Shown: positions 17,178 to 25,554 of the stretch, piece after piece
Numbering within the stretch: position 1 is the first letter of the stretch
Layout of the letters: each line of letters begins with the position of its first letter
NCBI RefSeq assembly: GCF_003367195.1
Contig: NZ_QRGO01000002.1
Coordinates: forward strand, 186,001 to 250,000
Source of the DNA: Undibacter mobilis
Lineage (GTDB): Bacteria > Pseudomonadota > Alphaproteobacteria > Rhizobiales > Xanthobacteraceae
Length of the DNA: 64,000 nucleotides
Direction of reading: 5' to 3'
Notes under the pieces: model-generated
The model's database searches: none
Told to the model about the DNA's origin: nothing
What the model saw: the letters and a program-made list of their open reading frames with translations, nothing else
Program-made: the position numbers and the translations under genes

Positions 17178-18773
17178 CTATGCCGGGGCGCCCGATTTCA
17201 CCAGCTTGTAGATAATCGAATCCATCAGCGCCTGGAACGAGGCATCGATGATGTTCGGCGACACGCCGATGGTGGTCCAGTGCTCGCCGCTCTCGTCCTC
17301 GCTTTCGATCAGCACGCGGGTCACGGCTTCCGTGCCGCCATTGAGGATACGAACGCGGAAATCGGTGAGCTTGAGGCCCTTGATAAAGTCCTGATACTTG
17401 CCGAGGTCCTTGCGCAGAGCCTGGTCGAGCGCATTGACCGGGCCGTTGCCTTCGGCCGCCGAGATCATGCTTTCGTCGCCGATCTTCACCTTGACCACCG
17501 CCATCGTCACGGTGACGCGCTGGCCGAGCGCATTGTCGCGCTGCTCGACATTGACGTCGAACTGCGACACGTCGAAGTAATTCGGCACCGTGCCGAGCGT
17601 GCGCCGCGCCAGGAGCTCGAACGAGGCGTCGGCCGCCTCATAGGCATAACCGAGCGCTTCGCGCTCCTTGACGATTTCCAGCAAGCGGCCGATGCGGCGA
17701 TCATCCTTGTCGACCTTGAGACCGATACGGTCGAGTTCGGCGAGCACGTTGGACTTGCCGGCCTGATCCGACACCAGCACCTTGCGCTTGTTGCCGACCA
17801 GATCCGGGCTGACGTGCTCGTAGGTCTCCGGCTCCTTCATGATGGCGGAGGCGTGGATACCGGCCTTGGTGGCAAAGGCATTCTCGCCGACATAAGGCGC
17901 GTAGCGGAATGACGGCCGGTTCAGCCGCTCGTCCAGCGCGCGCGACACCTTGCCGAGCGACTTGAGCGCCTCGTCGCTGATGCCGATATCGAATTTGTCG
18001 GCATATTCCTTCTTCAGCTTCAGCGTCGGAATGATCGACACGAGATTGGCGTTGCCGCAGCGCTCGCCCAGTCCGTTGAGCGTCCCCTGGATGTGCCGCG
18101 CGCCGGCGCGCACCGCGGCGAGCGAATTGGCCACCGCCTGCTCGGTGTCGTTATGTGCGTGGATGCCGACATGATCGCCGGGGATCACCTTGACCACTTC
18201 GCCGACGATCTTCTCGACTTCATGCGGCAGCGTGCCGCCATTGGTGTCGCACAGCACGACCCAGCGCGCGCCTTCTTCGTAAGCTGCCTTGGCGCAGGAC
18301 AGCGCGAACTGCGGATTGGCCTTGTAGCCGTCGAAAAAATGCTCGCAGTCGATCAGCACCTCCCGGCCCGCGGCCTTGGCGGCCTTCACAGTGTCGCGGA
18401 TCGAAGCGAGGTTTTCATCGAGCGTGGTCTCGAGCGCCACCTTGACGTGATAGTCCCAACTCTTGGCGACGAAACAGATGGCGTCGGCCTTGGCCTCGAT
18501 GAGCGCGGCGATGCCGGGATCGTTCGACGCCGAGCGCCCGGGGCGACGCGTCATGCCGAAGGCGGTGAACTTGCCTTTGTGCGGACGGCTCTGCGCGAAG
18601 AGTTCAGTGTCGGTGGCGTTGGCGCCGGGATACCCGCCTTCGACATAGTCGATGCCGAGATCGTCGAGCATGGCGGCAATGGCGACCTTGTCCGCGAGCG
18701 TGAAGTCAACGCCATTGGTCTGCGCACCGTCGCGCAGGGTCGTGTCGAACAAATAAAGCCGCTCGCGGGACAT
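17178..18773 (-). CDS. cimA: (R)-citramalate synthase
   Basis: A 531-residue HMGL-like enzyme of the CimA/LeuA group (TIGR00977 type), which condenses pyruvate and acetyl-CoA to citramalate for isoleucine synthesis. The N-terminal catalytic motif FDTTLRDGAQ is at 9-18; the metal-binding HAHND element and the GLGERCGNAN segment follow; the C-terminal 150 residues form the LeuA-type regulatory domain. ATG 18773 is chosen because GGTGAGG lies six bases upstream, inside the end of the microprotein gene; a GTG at 18785 would overlap that gene's stop. In other bacteria paralogous members act as homocitrate or isopropylmalate synthases, but length and motifs favour CimA. Confidence 0.92.
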   Translation of the reverse strand: MSRERLYLFDTTLRDGAQTNGVDFTLADKVAIAAMLDDLGIDYVEGGYPGANATDTELFAQSRPHKGKFTAFGMTRRPGRSASNDPGIAALIEAKADAICFVAKSWDYHVKVALETTLDENLASIRDTVKAAKAAGREVLIDCEHFFDGYKANPQFALSCAKAAYEEGARWVVLCDTNGGTLPHEVEKIVGEVVKVIPGDHVGIHAHNDTEQAVANSLAAVRAGARHIQGTLNGLGERCGNANLVSIIPTLKLKKEYADKFDIGISDEALKSLGKVSRALDERLNRPSFRYAPYVGENAFATKAGIHASAIMKEPETYEHVSPDLVGNKRKVLVSDQAGKSNVLAELDRIGLKVDKDDRRIGRLLEIVKEREALGYAYEAADASFELLARRTLGTVPNYFDVSQFDVNVEQRDNALGQRVTVTMAVVKVKIGDESMISAAEGNGPVNALDQALRKDLGKYQDFIKGLKLTDFRVRILNGGTEAVTRVLIESEDESGEHWTTIGVSPNIIDASFQALMDSIIYKLVKSGAPA

Positions 18774-18781
18774 GATACGCC

Positions 18782-18862
18782 TCACCAGAGATAATAATTT
18801 GCCGCCAATGCGATGGCGACCAGCAGCGCAACGCCGGCCATGATGACGTGATGCCGTTGCAT
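18782..18862 (-). CDS. Single-helix membrane microprotein B (26 residues)
   Basis: A 26-codon frame, ATG 18862 to TGA, encoding a short basic N-terminus (MQRHH) followed by one strongly hydrophobic helix (about residues 6-21) and the end NYYLW. It sits 7 bases after microprotein A and its 3' end carries the ribosome site of cimA, so it is held in a tight operon. Its C-terminus resembles that of microprotein A (aromatic residues then LW). No family recognised; the coding call rests on placement, composition and the shared ending. Confidence 0.5.
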   Translation of the reverse strand: MQRHHVIMAGVALLVAIALAANYYLW

Positions 18863-18869
18863 GACGCGT

Positions 18870-18983
18870 CTACCAGAGACCGAAATACTTGGTCGCCACC
18901 GCGACCGCTGCGGCGATCACAACGACCTTGAGTGCGATATAATAGAGCCAGTGGCGCGGAAACGGCGTGTCGGGTTTCTTCAT
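18870..18983 (-). CDS. Single-helix membrane microprotein A (37 residues)
   Basis: A 37-codon frame starting at ATG 18983, which overlaps the TGA of the GNAT gene (ATGA). The first thirteen residues are polar and basic (MKKPDTPFPRHW), then a hydrophobic helix of about 18 residues (IALKVVVIAAAVAVA), ending in KYFGLW. It is probably an inner-membrane protein with its N-terminus in the cytoplasm. Four-base overlap with the upstream gene and seven-base spacing to the next make chance unlikely. Function unknown; I do not recognise a family. Confidence 0.6.
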   Translation of the reverse strand: MKKPDTPFPRHWLYYIALKVVVIAAAVAVATKYFGLW

Positions 18984-19492
18984 GACGGCTGCGAGACCTC
19001 CGTTTGCGCCGCGAGCGGCTTTGATAAAGTCGTATTGGCCAGCCATTCGTCACCGACCAACACCGAATTGCGTTGCTGCGCGGTGTAGCCGCGCTTCTCG
19101 AAGAAGCCGCGCGCGGTGTCGCTGGCATCGACCGTGAGCTTCTCTGCACCGCGGGCGCCGGCGAGCTTCTCCAGCGCATCGACGAGCAGCCTGGCCGCGC
19201 CCTGCCCGCTGGCCGCCGGATGCACGTACAGCATGTCGATCGTCGTGTTGCCGGCGAGCGAGGCGAAAGCCGCGGGCGAACCATCGAGCGTCGCAATCAA
19301 GGTGAGCTGTTTGCCGAGGCGGCCCGCAAAGGCCTCCAGATCGTCGGCGCGGGACACCCACGCCTCCTGCTGCGCCTCGCTGTAATCGTCGCCGGTAAGT
19401 TCGAGGATGCTGTCGCGGAAGATTTCCGCAAGCATAGGCGTATCCGTGGGCAGGAACGGCCGCAGCGCCAGTTTCGGTGTCGCCGTCGCCAT
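18980..19492 (-). CDS. GNAT-family N-acetyltransferase
   Basis: A 170-residue acetyl-CoA-dependent acetyltransferase. The order of elements is normal: LRPFLPTDTPMLAEIF at the start, the central MLYVHPAASGQGAARLLVDAL with the pyrophosphate-binding motif (Q/R)XXGX(G/A), and the late ARGFFEKRGY. The start ATG 19492 shares one base with the stop of the GFA gene. It resembles PhnO/ElaA-like small-molecule acetyltransferases, but the acceptor cannot be named. It is the third gene of the cysS operon. Confidence 0.9.
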   Translation of the reverse strand: MATATPKLALRPFLPTDTPMLAEIFRDSILELTGDDYSEAQQEAWVSRADDLEAFAGRLGKQLTLIATLDGSPAAFASLAGNTTIDMLYVHPAASGQGAARLLVDALEKLAGARGAEKLTVDASDTARGFFEKRGYTAQQRNSVLVGDEWLANTTLSKPLAAQTEVSQPS

Positions 19493-19962
19493 CAACGCCC
19501 CCCTTGCGGCGGCCACTCAGCCGTGTCGCGGTCGGGATGCTGATGCGAAACGATCGAAGCCTTGAACGCTTCCTGCTGCGGCTCGGCGCCTTCCGGTCGC
19601 GTCGGCAGCGTGCAAAGGCCATCGAAGAACGGCTGCTTGCTTTCCGGGTTGACCTGAATGGTCGGCGGCGCGACCGAGGGATCGTCGAAAGTGCAGACCG
19701 CGATTTCGGTCGGGCCACCATATTCATAGGTCAGCGGCGTGCCGCAATCGGCGCAGAAGCCGCGCTCGACCTTGTTCGACGAGCGATAGCGTTTCGGCTG
19801 GCCGCGCGTCCATTCCAGATCCCGCACCGTCACCAGCAGCGCGAAGGGCGAACCGAACGCCTTCTGACACATGCGGCAATGGCAGATCGACGAACGGCCG
19901 AAATCCGAGCCGCGATAACGCACCGCGCCGCACTGGCAGCCGCCGGAGTGCATCGCTGTCAT
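19492..19962 (-). CDS. GFA-family (CENP-V/Gfa) zinc protein
   Basis: A 156-residue protein of the glutathione-dependent formaldehyde-activating (GFA) fold. Zinc-binding cysteines are visible as CQCG at 9-12, CHCRMCQ near 30-36 and CADCG near 80. The family binds glutathione adducts or is structural; enzyme activity is doubtful for most members. ATG 19962 is preferred because the longer open frame overlaps the cysS end. Its start codon is inside an 18-base copy of the cysS 3' end (see the repeat at 19959). C-terminal 40 residues (PTRPEGAEPQQEAFKASIV onward) form a tail beyond the core fold. Confidence 0.9.
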   Translation of the reverse strand: MTAMHSGGCQCGAVRYRGSDFGRSSICHCRMCQKAFGSPFALLVTVRDLEWTRGQPKRYRSSNKVERGFCADCGTPLTYEYGGPTEIAVCTFDDPSVAPPTIQVNPESKQPFFDGLCTLPTRPEGAEPQQEAFKASIVSHQHPDRDTAEWPPQGGR

Positions 19963-20002
19963 CGCGCGATCTCCCAATGCGCGTTCATCGCGCGATCTCC
20001 CA
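19959..20002. repeat. 18-base direct duplication at the cysS/GFA junction
   Basis: The sequence TCATCGCGCGATCTCCCA occurs at 19959-19976 and again at 19985-20002, 26 bases apart. On the coding strand it is the last five codons plus stop of cysS; the second copy supplies the ATGA that starts the GFA gene. This looks like a scar from gene insertion or a slipped duplication that gave the downstream gene a start in a ready-made context. Confidence 0.8.
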
Positions 20003-21349
20003 GGTGGTGCCTTCCTTGGAGTCCTTGAGCACGACACCCATGGCGGCGAGCTCGTCGCGGATGCGATCGGATTCGGCGAAGTTCTTCGACAGACGCGCCG
20101 CCTTGCGCGCGGCAATCAAACCTTCGACCTGGGCCGCATCGACGCCGCTGCCGCTCTGCCGGCGCCCCGCCCAGGCCGCAGCGCTCTCACGCAGGAAGCC
20201 GAGCGCCCGCAAGGTGCCGGCGAATTCGCCGCGCAGCGCGTCTTCGCCGCCCTGGATACGGTTGCGCAGGCTGTGTAGCGCCGTGATGACCTGATGGGTG
20301 TTGAGATCGTCGCATAACGCTTCGAGAACCGGCGCCGAGATCGCCTCACCGGCCGCGTCATTCGCGATCCAGTACCAGTCGTCGAGCGTCTTCCAGCTTT
20401 CCTCGAGGCTCTTCACCGTCCAGTCGATCGGCTGGCGGTAATGCGTCTTGAGCATGTTGAAACGCACCACCTCGCCCGGCCAGTCCTTCAGCACGTCCCG
20501 GATGGTGATGAAGTTGCCGAGGCTCTTCGACATCTTCTCGCCTTCCACCTGAAGGAAGCCGTTATGCATCCAGTAATTCGCCATCACGCTCTGATGGAAG
20601 GCACAGCGCGATTGCGCGATTTCGTTCTCGTGATGCGGAAACACGAGGTCGATGCCGCCGCCGTGAACGTCGAAGGTCTCGCCGAGATGTTTCCACGACA
20701 TCGCCGAGCATTCGATATGCCAGCCCGGACGACCCGGCGTCTTGATGCCGCCCGGCGACGGCCAACCCGGCTCGCCGGCCTTCGACGGCTTCCATAGCAC
20801 GAAGTCCTGGGCGTCCTTCTTGTAGGGCGCGACCTCGACGCGGGCGCCGGCGATCATCTCATCCATCGGCCGCTTGGAGAGCTGGCCGTAGTCCGTCATC
20901 GACGGCACGTTGAACAGCACATTGTCTTCGGCGACATAGGCGTGGCCGGCGGCGATGAGACGTTCGATGATCGTCTTCATCTCCTCGATGTGCTCGGTGG
21001 CGCGCGGCTCCACGGTCGGCGGCAGGCAGCCCAGCGCTGCGACGTCGTCCTTGAAATTCCTGTAGGTCTCTTCGGTCAGCTCGCGGATATCGATGCCGCG
21101 CTCGGCGGCGCGCGCATTGATCTTGTCGTCGACGTCGGTGATGTTGCGGACATATTTGACGTGGCCTTCGCCGTAGATATGGCGAAGCAGCCGGAACAGC
21201 ACATCGAAGACGATGACCGGCCGCGCATTGCCGATATGGGCGTAGTCATAGACCGTCGGCCCGCACACATACATCCGCACGTTTGACGGATCGATGGGGG
21301 CAAACACCCGCTTTTCGCGCGAGAGCGTATCGTAGAGCCGCAATTCCAT
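19985..21349 (-). CDS. cysS: Cysteinyl-tRNA synthetase
   Basis: A 454-residue class I aminoacyl-tRNA synthetase that charges tRNA-Cys. Cys29 in [10 protein letters not shown] is a zinc ligand and HIGN at 38-41 is the HIGH motif; WHIECSAMS (Cys214) and [10 protein letters not shown] complete the zinc site; KMSKS is at 272-276. Length is normal for the family. ATG 21349 is preceded by GGTGA; a TTG at 21361 is possible. It is the first gene of a compact eight-gene minus-strand operon running to 16355. A dyad at 21399-21411 lies in its promoter region. Confidence 0.97.
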   Translation of the reverse strand: MELRLYDTLSREKRVFAPIDPSNVRMYVCGPTVYDYAHIGNARPVIVFDVLFRLLRHIYGEGHVKYVRNITDVDDKINARAAERGIDIRELTEETYRNFKDDVAALGCLPPTVEPRATEHIEEMKTIIERLIAAGHAYVAEDNVLFNVPSMTDYGQLSKRPMDEMIAGARVEVAPYKKDAQDFVLWKPSKAGEPGWPSPGGIKTPGRPGWHIECSAMSWKHLGETFDVHGGGIDLVFPHHENEIAQSRCAFHQSVMANYWMHNGFLQVEGEKMSKSLGNFITIRDVLKDWPGEVVRFNMLKTHYRQPIDWTVKSLEESWKTLDDWYWIANDAAGEAISAPVLEALCDDLNTHQVITALHSLRNRIQGGEDALRGEFAGTLRALGFLRESAAAWAGRRQSGSGVDAAQVEGLIAARKAARLSKNFAESDRIRDELAAMGVVLKDSKEGTTWEIAR

Positions 21350-21701
21350 AAGGGTCACCAATAGCCGGCGAGCCCGCTGGCCGGGGCGTCCCTTTGTATC
21401 TCGATTCGAGAAAAGACGGCCTCAGCCAGCGATTTCGCGCTAGCTAATAATCTGGCGGCAAATGCCGCGGATGAGGGTCAGGCCGTTCATTGGGCCGCAC
21501 ATTGCGCAAATTGTCCGGCAAGCGTCAAGCGCCCGTAGAATTCTGTAGTAAAAATAAATACTTGTGCCAATCCCCGGAATCGCCGCACCGGTTAAACGGG
21601 TTTTAAGAAAGTGCGCTGCATTTTAGCGGCTGGAATTTCACCGACAAACCCTCGATCGATCCGCGCCGCCCCCAAGCGCGCGACAAGGAACGGATGTGCC
21701 C
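21350..21701. other. 352-base intergenic region upstream of cysS and of the secreted protein gene
   Basis: No gene seen. It holds the divergent promoters for cysS (minus) and the six-cysteine secreted protein (plus). A perfect dyad TCTCGA-T-TCGAGA sits at 21399-21411, some 50 bases before the cysS start. The AT-richer stretch near 21545-21560 (GTAGTAAAAATAAATACTTG) is the likeliest promoter zone for the plus-strand gene. GANTC sites, the methylation target of CcrM, occur in it. Confidence 0.5.
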
Positions 21702-22013
21702 ATGCGTCGCCTCCTCGTCAGCCTCGCCTTGCTGTCCGGCCTCGCCTTCGCCGGGACCGCTCAGGCCGAGCGCAAGATGTTCATCATCAGTGCCGACGTC
21801 GGCGGCTATGGCGTCGATCGCTGCCTCGCCAACGGCGCGGCCTGCGGCGCGCCGGCCGCGGCCGCCTATTGCCGCAGCCAAAACTTCGCCACCGCCATGT
21901 CGTTCAGCAAGGTCGATCGCGACGACATCACGGGCGCCATTCCGGCCGGCGGCTCGGGCGGTTGCAAGGGCGCGAGTTGCGACGACGTCGTCGCCATCGT
22001 TTGCTCGCGCTAA
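21702..22013 (+). CDS. Small secreted six-cysteine protein
   Basis: A 103-residue protein with a clear Sec signal peptide: MRRLLV, a hydrophobic core, and a likely cut after AQA at residue 22. The mature part of about 81 residues has six cysteines (near 41, 48, 57, 88, 93 and 101), enough for three disulfides, and is rich in Gly and Ala. ATG 21702 is chosen; the GTG two codons earlier would add nothing. I do not recognise a domain. It stands alone, with the kinase gene 145 bases downstream. It may be an envelope or extracellular protein. Confidence 0.7.
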   Translation: MRRLLVSLALLSGLAFAGTAQAERKMFIISADVGGYGVDRCLANGAACGAPAAAAYCRSQNFATAMSFSKVDRDDITGAIPAGGSGGCKGASCDDVVAIVCSR

Positions 22014-22158
22014 TCGCGGCATTCGTTACGTCAAAAAAGTTCCATCGCCTCGCAAATTTTTTTGCTGGGTTTATACGGCCGTGAATGCGCGGCTGCGGTT
22101 GAGTTATCGGTGAGAGCCCGGTACCAAGGAACTCCTGCTTCTTCCGACGCAAGAGTCC

Positions 22159-24378
22159 ATGGTCAAGGCACGCGAACCTCAAAGCCCGCCGGTGGCGGCC
22201 GAGAGCACGGTCAGCCGTGCCGAGCGGCCGTTGAAGCTGCTGATCGCGGCGTCGGTTATTTTTCCCATCGTTATTTATGTCATCGCGGGCTGGATTTCCT
22301 ACGGGCAGCATGTTTCCGAAGCGACCGATCGCCTGCAGCGCACCGTCGCCGCCATGCAGGAACATGCCAGCAAGGTCTTTGAGACTTTCGCCATCAGCGA
22401 GCGCTATCTCGAAGAGCTGTTCAACGATACGCCTGACGCGACAATCCGCGGCAACGAGGCGGAGTACAGCAAGCGCATCAGGAACTTCATTGCGACGCTG
22501 CCGCAGTTGCGCGATCTCTGGGTCATCGACGGCAATGGCAAACCGCTGGTGGCCGGCACGGTCAATCCCTTGCCGCGCGATCTCGATCTGTCGGATCGCG
22601 CCTATTTCCAGGCGCATCGGAACCCCGACGTCGACACCTACATCAGCGAAGTGATCGAGGCCCGCGCGGCGGCGACCGAATTCTTCGCCATCACGCGCAA
22701 GCGCTTGACGGCCGATGGCCGCTTCGACGGCGTCTACCTGGTATCGATCGCGCCGGAGTATTTCTCGAATTACTATGCCAGCCTGCCCCGCAGCGACCTG
22801 ACGGTCGCGGGCCTGGTGCGCAACGATGGCGTGGCGCTGGCGCGCTTCCCGGCCAATTCCGAATTCAAACGCTCGGCCCCCGGTTCGATCTTCATGCGCG
22901 CGATCGCCGCCAGTCCCGAAAGCGGCGTTACCGATGGCTCATCATCGGTCGACAGCCAGCGCCGTATCGGCGCCTACAGCAAGCTGCCGGGCCACGATGT
23001 CTATGTCTACGCCGCGCTGGACGTCTCCCGTATCCGCGCCAAATGGCTGCACGCCATGGCCGCGCACCTGATCTTCGGCATTCCGGCAACGCTGATGATG
23101 GCCGGCCTCGGCATGTTCGCCCTGCGGCAGGCGCGGCGCGAGGCGATCGTCAACGCGCAATTGCGGCAGGAAGCGGCGCGGCGGCAATCCACAGAACTCG
23201 CGCTGCGTCAGGCGCAGAAGATGGACGCGGTCGGCCGCCTCACCGGCGGCATCGCGCACGACTTCAACAATCTGCTCACGGCCATCATCGGCAATATCGA
23301 ACTGGCGCTGCGGCGCAACACGTCGACAGACGCCCGCGTCGCCAATTCGCTCAACGCCATCCGTCAGGCCTCCATGCGCGCCGCCACGCTGGTGCAGCGG
23401 CTGCTGACCTTCTCGCGGCAGCATCCGCAGGAGGTGAAGGCGGTCAACGTCAACCGGCTGGTCAACGAGATGTCGGAGATCCTGCACCGGGCCATCGGCG
23501 AGACCGTGCGCGTCGAGACCGTGCTGGCCAGCGGGCTGTGGAACACGGCTCTCGATCCCAATCAGTTGGAGAGCGCGATCCTCAATCTCGCGGTCAATGC
23601 CCGCGACGCCATGCCGGATGGCGGACGGCTGACGATCGAGACATCCAACGCCTATCTCGACGAAACCTATGTCCGACAATCGGGCGCCGAGGTGGAGGCC
23701 GGTCAATTCGTCCTGGTCGCCGTCAGCGATACCGGCACCGGCATGAGCCTGGACGTACGCGACCGCGCCTTCGATCCGTTCTTCACCACCAAGCCGGCCG
23801 GCGCCGGTTCGGGCCTCGGCCTCAGCATGGTGTATGGCTTCGTCAAACAGTCACACGGCCATATCCAAATCTACAGCGAGATCGGCCAGGGCACATCGAT
23901 CAAGATGTATTTCCCGCGGCTATCAGATCCATCGGCCTTCCCGGCGTGGGAAGACAGTGCCGAGCCGATAGCGCCCGGTTCCGGCGAACACTCCGAAGCG
24001 ATCCTGCTCGTCGAGGACGATGCCGATGTCAGCCGTTTCGTCGTCGATGCGCTCAGCGATATCGGCTACCGCGTCACACATGCGGCGACCGCGGCCGAGG
24101 CGCTGGAGAAAATCAAGACGATGCCGGACATCGCGCTCTTGTTCACCGATGTCATTCTGCCCGGCGGCATGAACGGCCGCGAACTCGCCAATGCGGTGAA
24201 GCGAACGCACCCCAACCTGCCGGTGCTGTTCGCCACTGGCTACACGCGCAACGCCATCATCCATCACGGCCGGCTGGACAGCGACGTCGATCTTTTGACC
24301 AAGCCGTTCACCACCGAGGCGCTGGCGAAGAAACTGCGTGAAATGCTCGACGGCGAGAAGCCGCCCGAGAAGGCCTAA
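22159..24378 (+). CDS. Hybrid sensor histidine kinase with Cache-type periplasmic sensor and C-terminal receiver
   Basis: A 739-residue inner-membrane sensor. Two transmembrane helices (about 27-46 and 302-321) enclose a roughly 250-residue periplasmic domain of the double-Cache type, the fold that senses small acids and amino acids. Then come a coiled region, the HisKA box GGIAHDFNNLL with phospho-acceptor His367, an HWE-unlike standard HATPase with GSGLGLSMVYG, and a receiver (about 612-730) with Asp664 in FTDVILPGG and Lys near 714 in LLTKPF. No separate response regulator is adjacent, so the output may be a distant regulator or a phosphotransfer protein. It overlaps the convergent DoxX gene by four bases. 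Confidence 0.93.
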   Translation: MVKAREPQSPPVAAESTVSRAERPLKLLIAASVIFPIVIYVIAGWISYGQHVSEATDRLQRTVAAMQEHASKVFETFAISERYLEELFNDTPDATIRGNEAEYSKRIRNFIATLPQLRDLWVIDGNGKPLVAGTVNPLPRDLDLSDRAYFQAHRNPDVDTYISEVIEARAAATEFFAITRKRLTADGRFDGVYLVSIAPEYFSNYYASLPRSDLTVAGLVRNDGVALARFPANSEFKRSAPGSIFMRAIAASPESGVTDGSSSVDSQRRIGAYSKLPGHDVYVYAALDVSRIRAKWLHAMAAHLIFGIPATLMMAGLGMFALRQARREAIVNAQLRQEAARRQSTELALRQAQKMDAVGRLTGGIAHDFNNLLTAIIGNIELALRRNTSTDARVANSLNAIRQASMRAATLVQRLLTFSRQHPQEVKAVNVNRLVNEMSEILHRAIGETVRVETVLASGLWNTALDPNQLESAILNLAVNARDAMPDGGRLTIETSNAYLDETYVRQSGAEVEAGQFVLVAVSDTGTGMSLDVRDRAFDPFFTTKPAGAGSGLGLSMVYGFVKQSHGHIQIYSEIGQGTSIKMYFPRLSDPSAFPAWEDSAEPIAPGSGEHSEAILLVEDDADVSRFVVDALSDIGYRVTHAATAAEALEKIKTMPDIALLFTDVILPGGMNGRELANAVKRTHPNLPVLFATGYTRNAIIHHGRLDSDVDLLTKPFTTEALAKKLREMLDGEKPPEKA

Positions 24379-24818
24379 ATCTCGCGGCCGAGCAGCCGGT
24401 CTATCGAGAAGCGTCCGCCGCCGCGCACCAGGACGTGCAGCACCACCAGCGCCCAGAACAGCGGATATTCGAAGCCGAGATTGTTCCAGTAGAAGCCGTT
24501 GGCGGCGTGAAATTTGATAGCCACCGCGAGGAAGACCAGCACCGGCAGCGCAGCAAGCCGCGTCAGCAGACCAAGGGCCAGGCACAGCCCGCCGCCGAAT
24601 TCGGTGAGCCCGGTCAGAATGGTCCAGAACAGCGGCGGGTGAAATCCGGCCTGTTCGAAGAAAGCCACGTTCGCAGCCGTTGCGCCGAACAGCTTGGGAT
24701 AGCCATGCGCCGCCAGCGACAGGCCGGCGCACAGGCGGACCAGCGCTTCGGTCACCGGCGCGAGCGACCGGTAGAGCCCGCCAAGGGCCGGAATCAGCAG
24801 ACGCGGTTCATTCGGCAT
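24375..24818 (-). CDS. DoxX-family membrane protein
   Basis: A 147-residue protein with four hydrophobic segments (about 22-42, 60-82, 84-104, 115-135) and the DoxX pattern: RLCAGLSLAAHGYPKLFG near 28-45 and the ALGLLTRLAALPVLVFL middle helices. DoxX proteins are poorly understood inner-membrane proteins, in some bacteria linked to oxidative stress and thiol handling. It is divergent from the MarR-family gene with 172 bases between the two chosen starts, and a perfect dyad lies between them, so the regulator may control it. Confidence 0.9.
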   Translation of the reverse strand: MPNEPRLLIPALGGLYRSLAPVTEALVRLCAGLSLAAHGYPKLFGATAANVAFFEQAGFHPPLFWTILTGLTEFGGGLCLALGLLTRLAALPVLVFLAVAIKFHAANGFYWNNLGFEYPLFWALVVLHVLVRGGGRFSIDRLLGREI

Positions 24819-24903
24819 CAGCGGAACTCCATGGCCGGCGGCAAAAGGTATCGGATTCGGAACCGGATGCGCAGAGTCAAGCGATTAGAATGTTTCCAAG
24901 AAG

Positions 24904-24921
24904 GTTGCAGAGCATTGCAAC
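24904..24921. promoter_or_regulatory. 18-base dyad, putative MarR operator
   Basis: GTTGCA-GAGCAT-TGCAAC is a perfect 6-base inverted repeat with a 6-base centre. It lies between doxX (minus) and the MarR-family gene (plus), directly before an ATG at 24922. Operators of this size, overlapping the promoter of the regulator gene and of a divergent target, are standard for MarR proteins. If it is an operator, the first ATG is probably upstream of or at the transcript start and 24991 is the true start. Confidence 0.5.
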
Positions 24922-24990
24922 ATGGGTAAATTCATTAGCATTGACCGGCCGATAGCTCAGGACCTGCCGGCCAGAGGACGCAGCGGCGCG

Positions 24991-25509
24991 ATGCACAAAC
25001 CGGCGATGTCAGGGATCCCCCCGGATCAGGCGGAGTTCGCACTGACGCTCAAGCTCGATGAATTTCTGCCGCACCGGCTGAACATGTGCTCCGGCAGCGT
25101 CTCCACGGCGCTGTCGCGGATTTATGCCGAGCGCTACCAGATCGGCGTGCCCGAATGGCGCGTCATCGTCATCCTCGGCGAATTCGGCCAGTTGACCGCC
25201 AAGGAAATCGGCGCCCACGGCCAGATGCACAAGACCAAGGTGTCCCGCGCCGTCGCCGGCCTTGAGCAGCGCAGTTTCGTGACGCGGCGGGCCAATGCCG
25301 CCGATCTGCGCGAGGCTTTCCTGTCGCTGACGCCGGAAGGCCGTGCCATTTACGACGATGTGGCACCGCAGGCGGTCGAATTCGTCAACCGGCTGCTCGC
25401 ATCGATCGACCCGTCCGACCGCGAGGCGTTCTGCCGCGTGCTCACGCAATTGACGGAACGGTCCGGCGCGATGGCCGAAGATATCGCCAAGCCGGCCAAA
25501 GCCGGTTAG
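24991..25509 (+). CDS. MarR-family transcriptional regulator
   Basis: A 172-residue winged-helix regulator. The recognition region is LTAKEIGAHGQMHKTKVSRAVAGLEQRSFVTR with the wing residues RRANAADLREAFLSLTPEGR, the standard MarR arrangement; helices at both ends form the dimer interface. ATG 24991 is favoured because a perfect dyad (24904-24921) immediately precedes the alternative ATG at 24922, which would add 23 residues of unlike composition; AGAGGA lies 12 bases before 24991. It may repress doxX and itself, and possibly the zeta-GST gene 45 bases downstream. Confidence 0.9.
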   Translation: MHKPAMSGIPPDQAEFALTLKLDEFLPHRLNMCSGSVSTALSRIYAERYQIGVPEWRVIVILGEFGQLTAKEIGAHGQMHKTKVSRAVAGLEQRSFVTRRANAADLREAFLSLTPEGRAIYDDVAPQAVEFVNRLLASIDPSDREAFCRVLTQLTERSGAMAEDIAKPAKAG

Positions 25510-25554
25510 GTTGCCGGCAAAACCGTCGATTGAAGTTGCCGGGGAACGCCGCTC

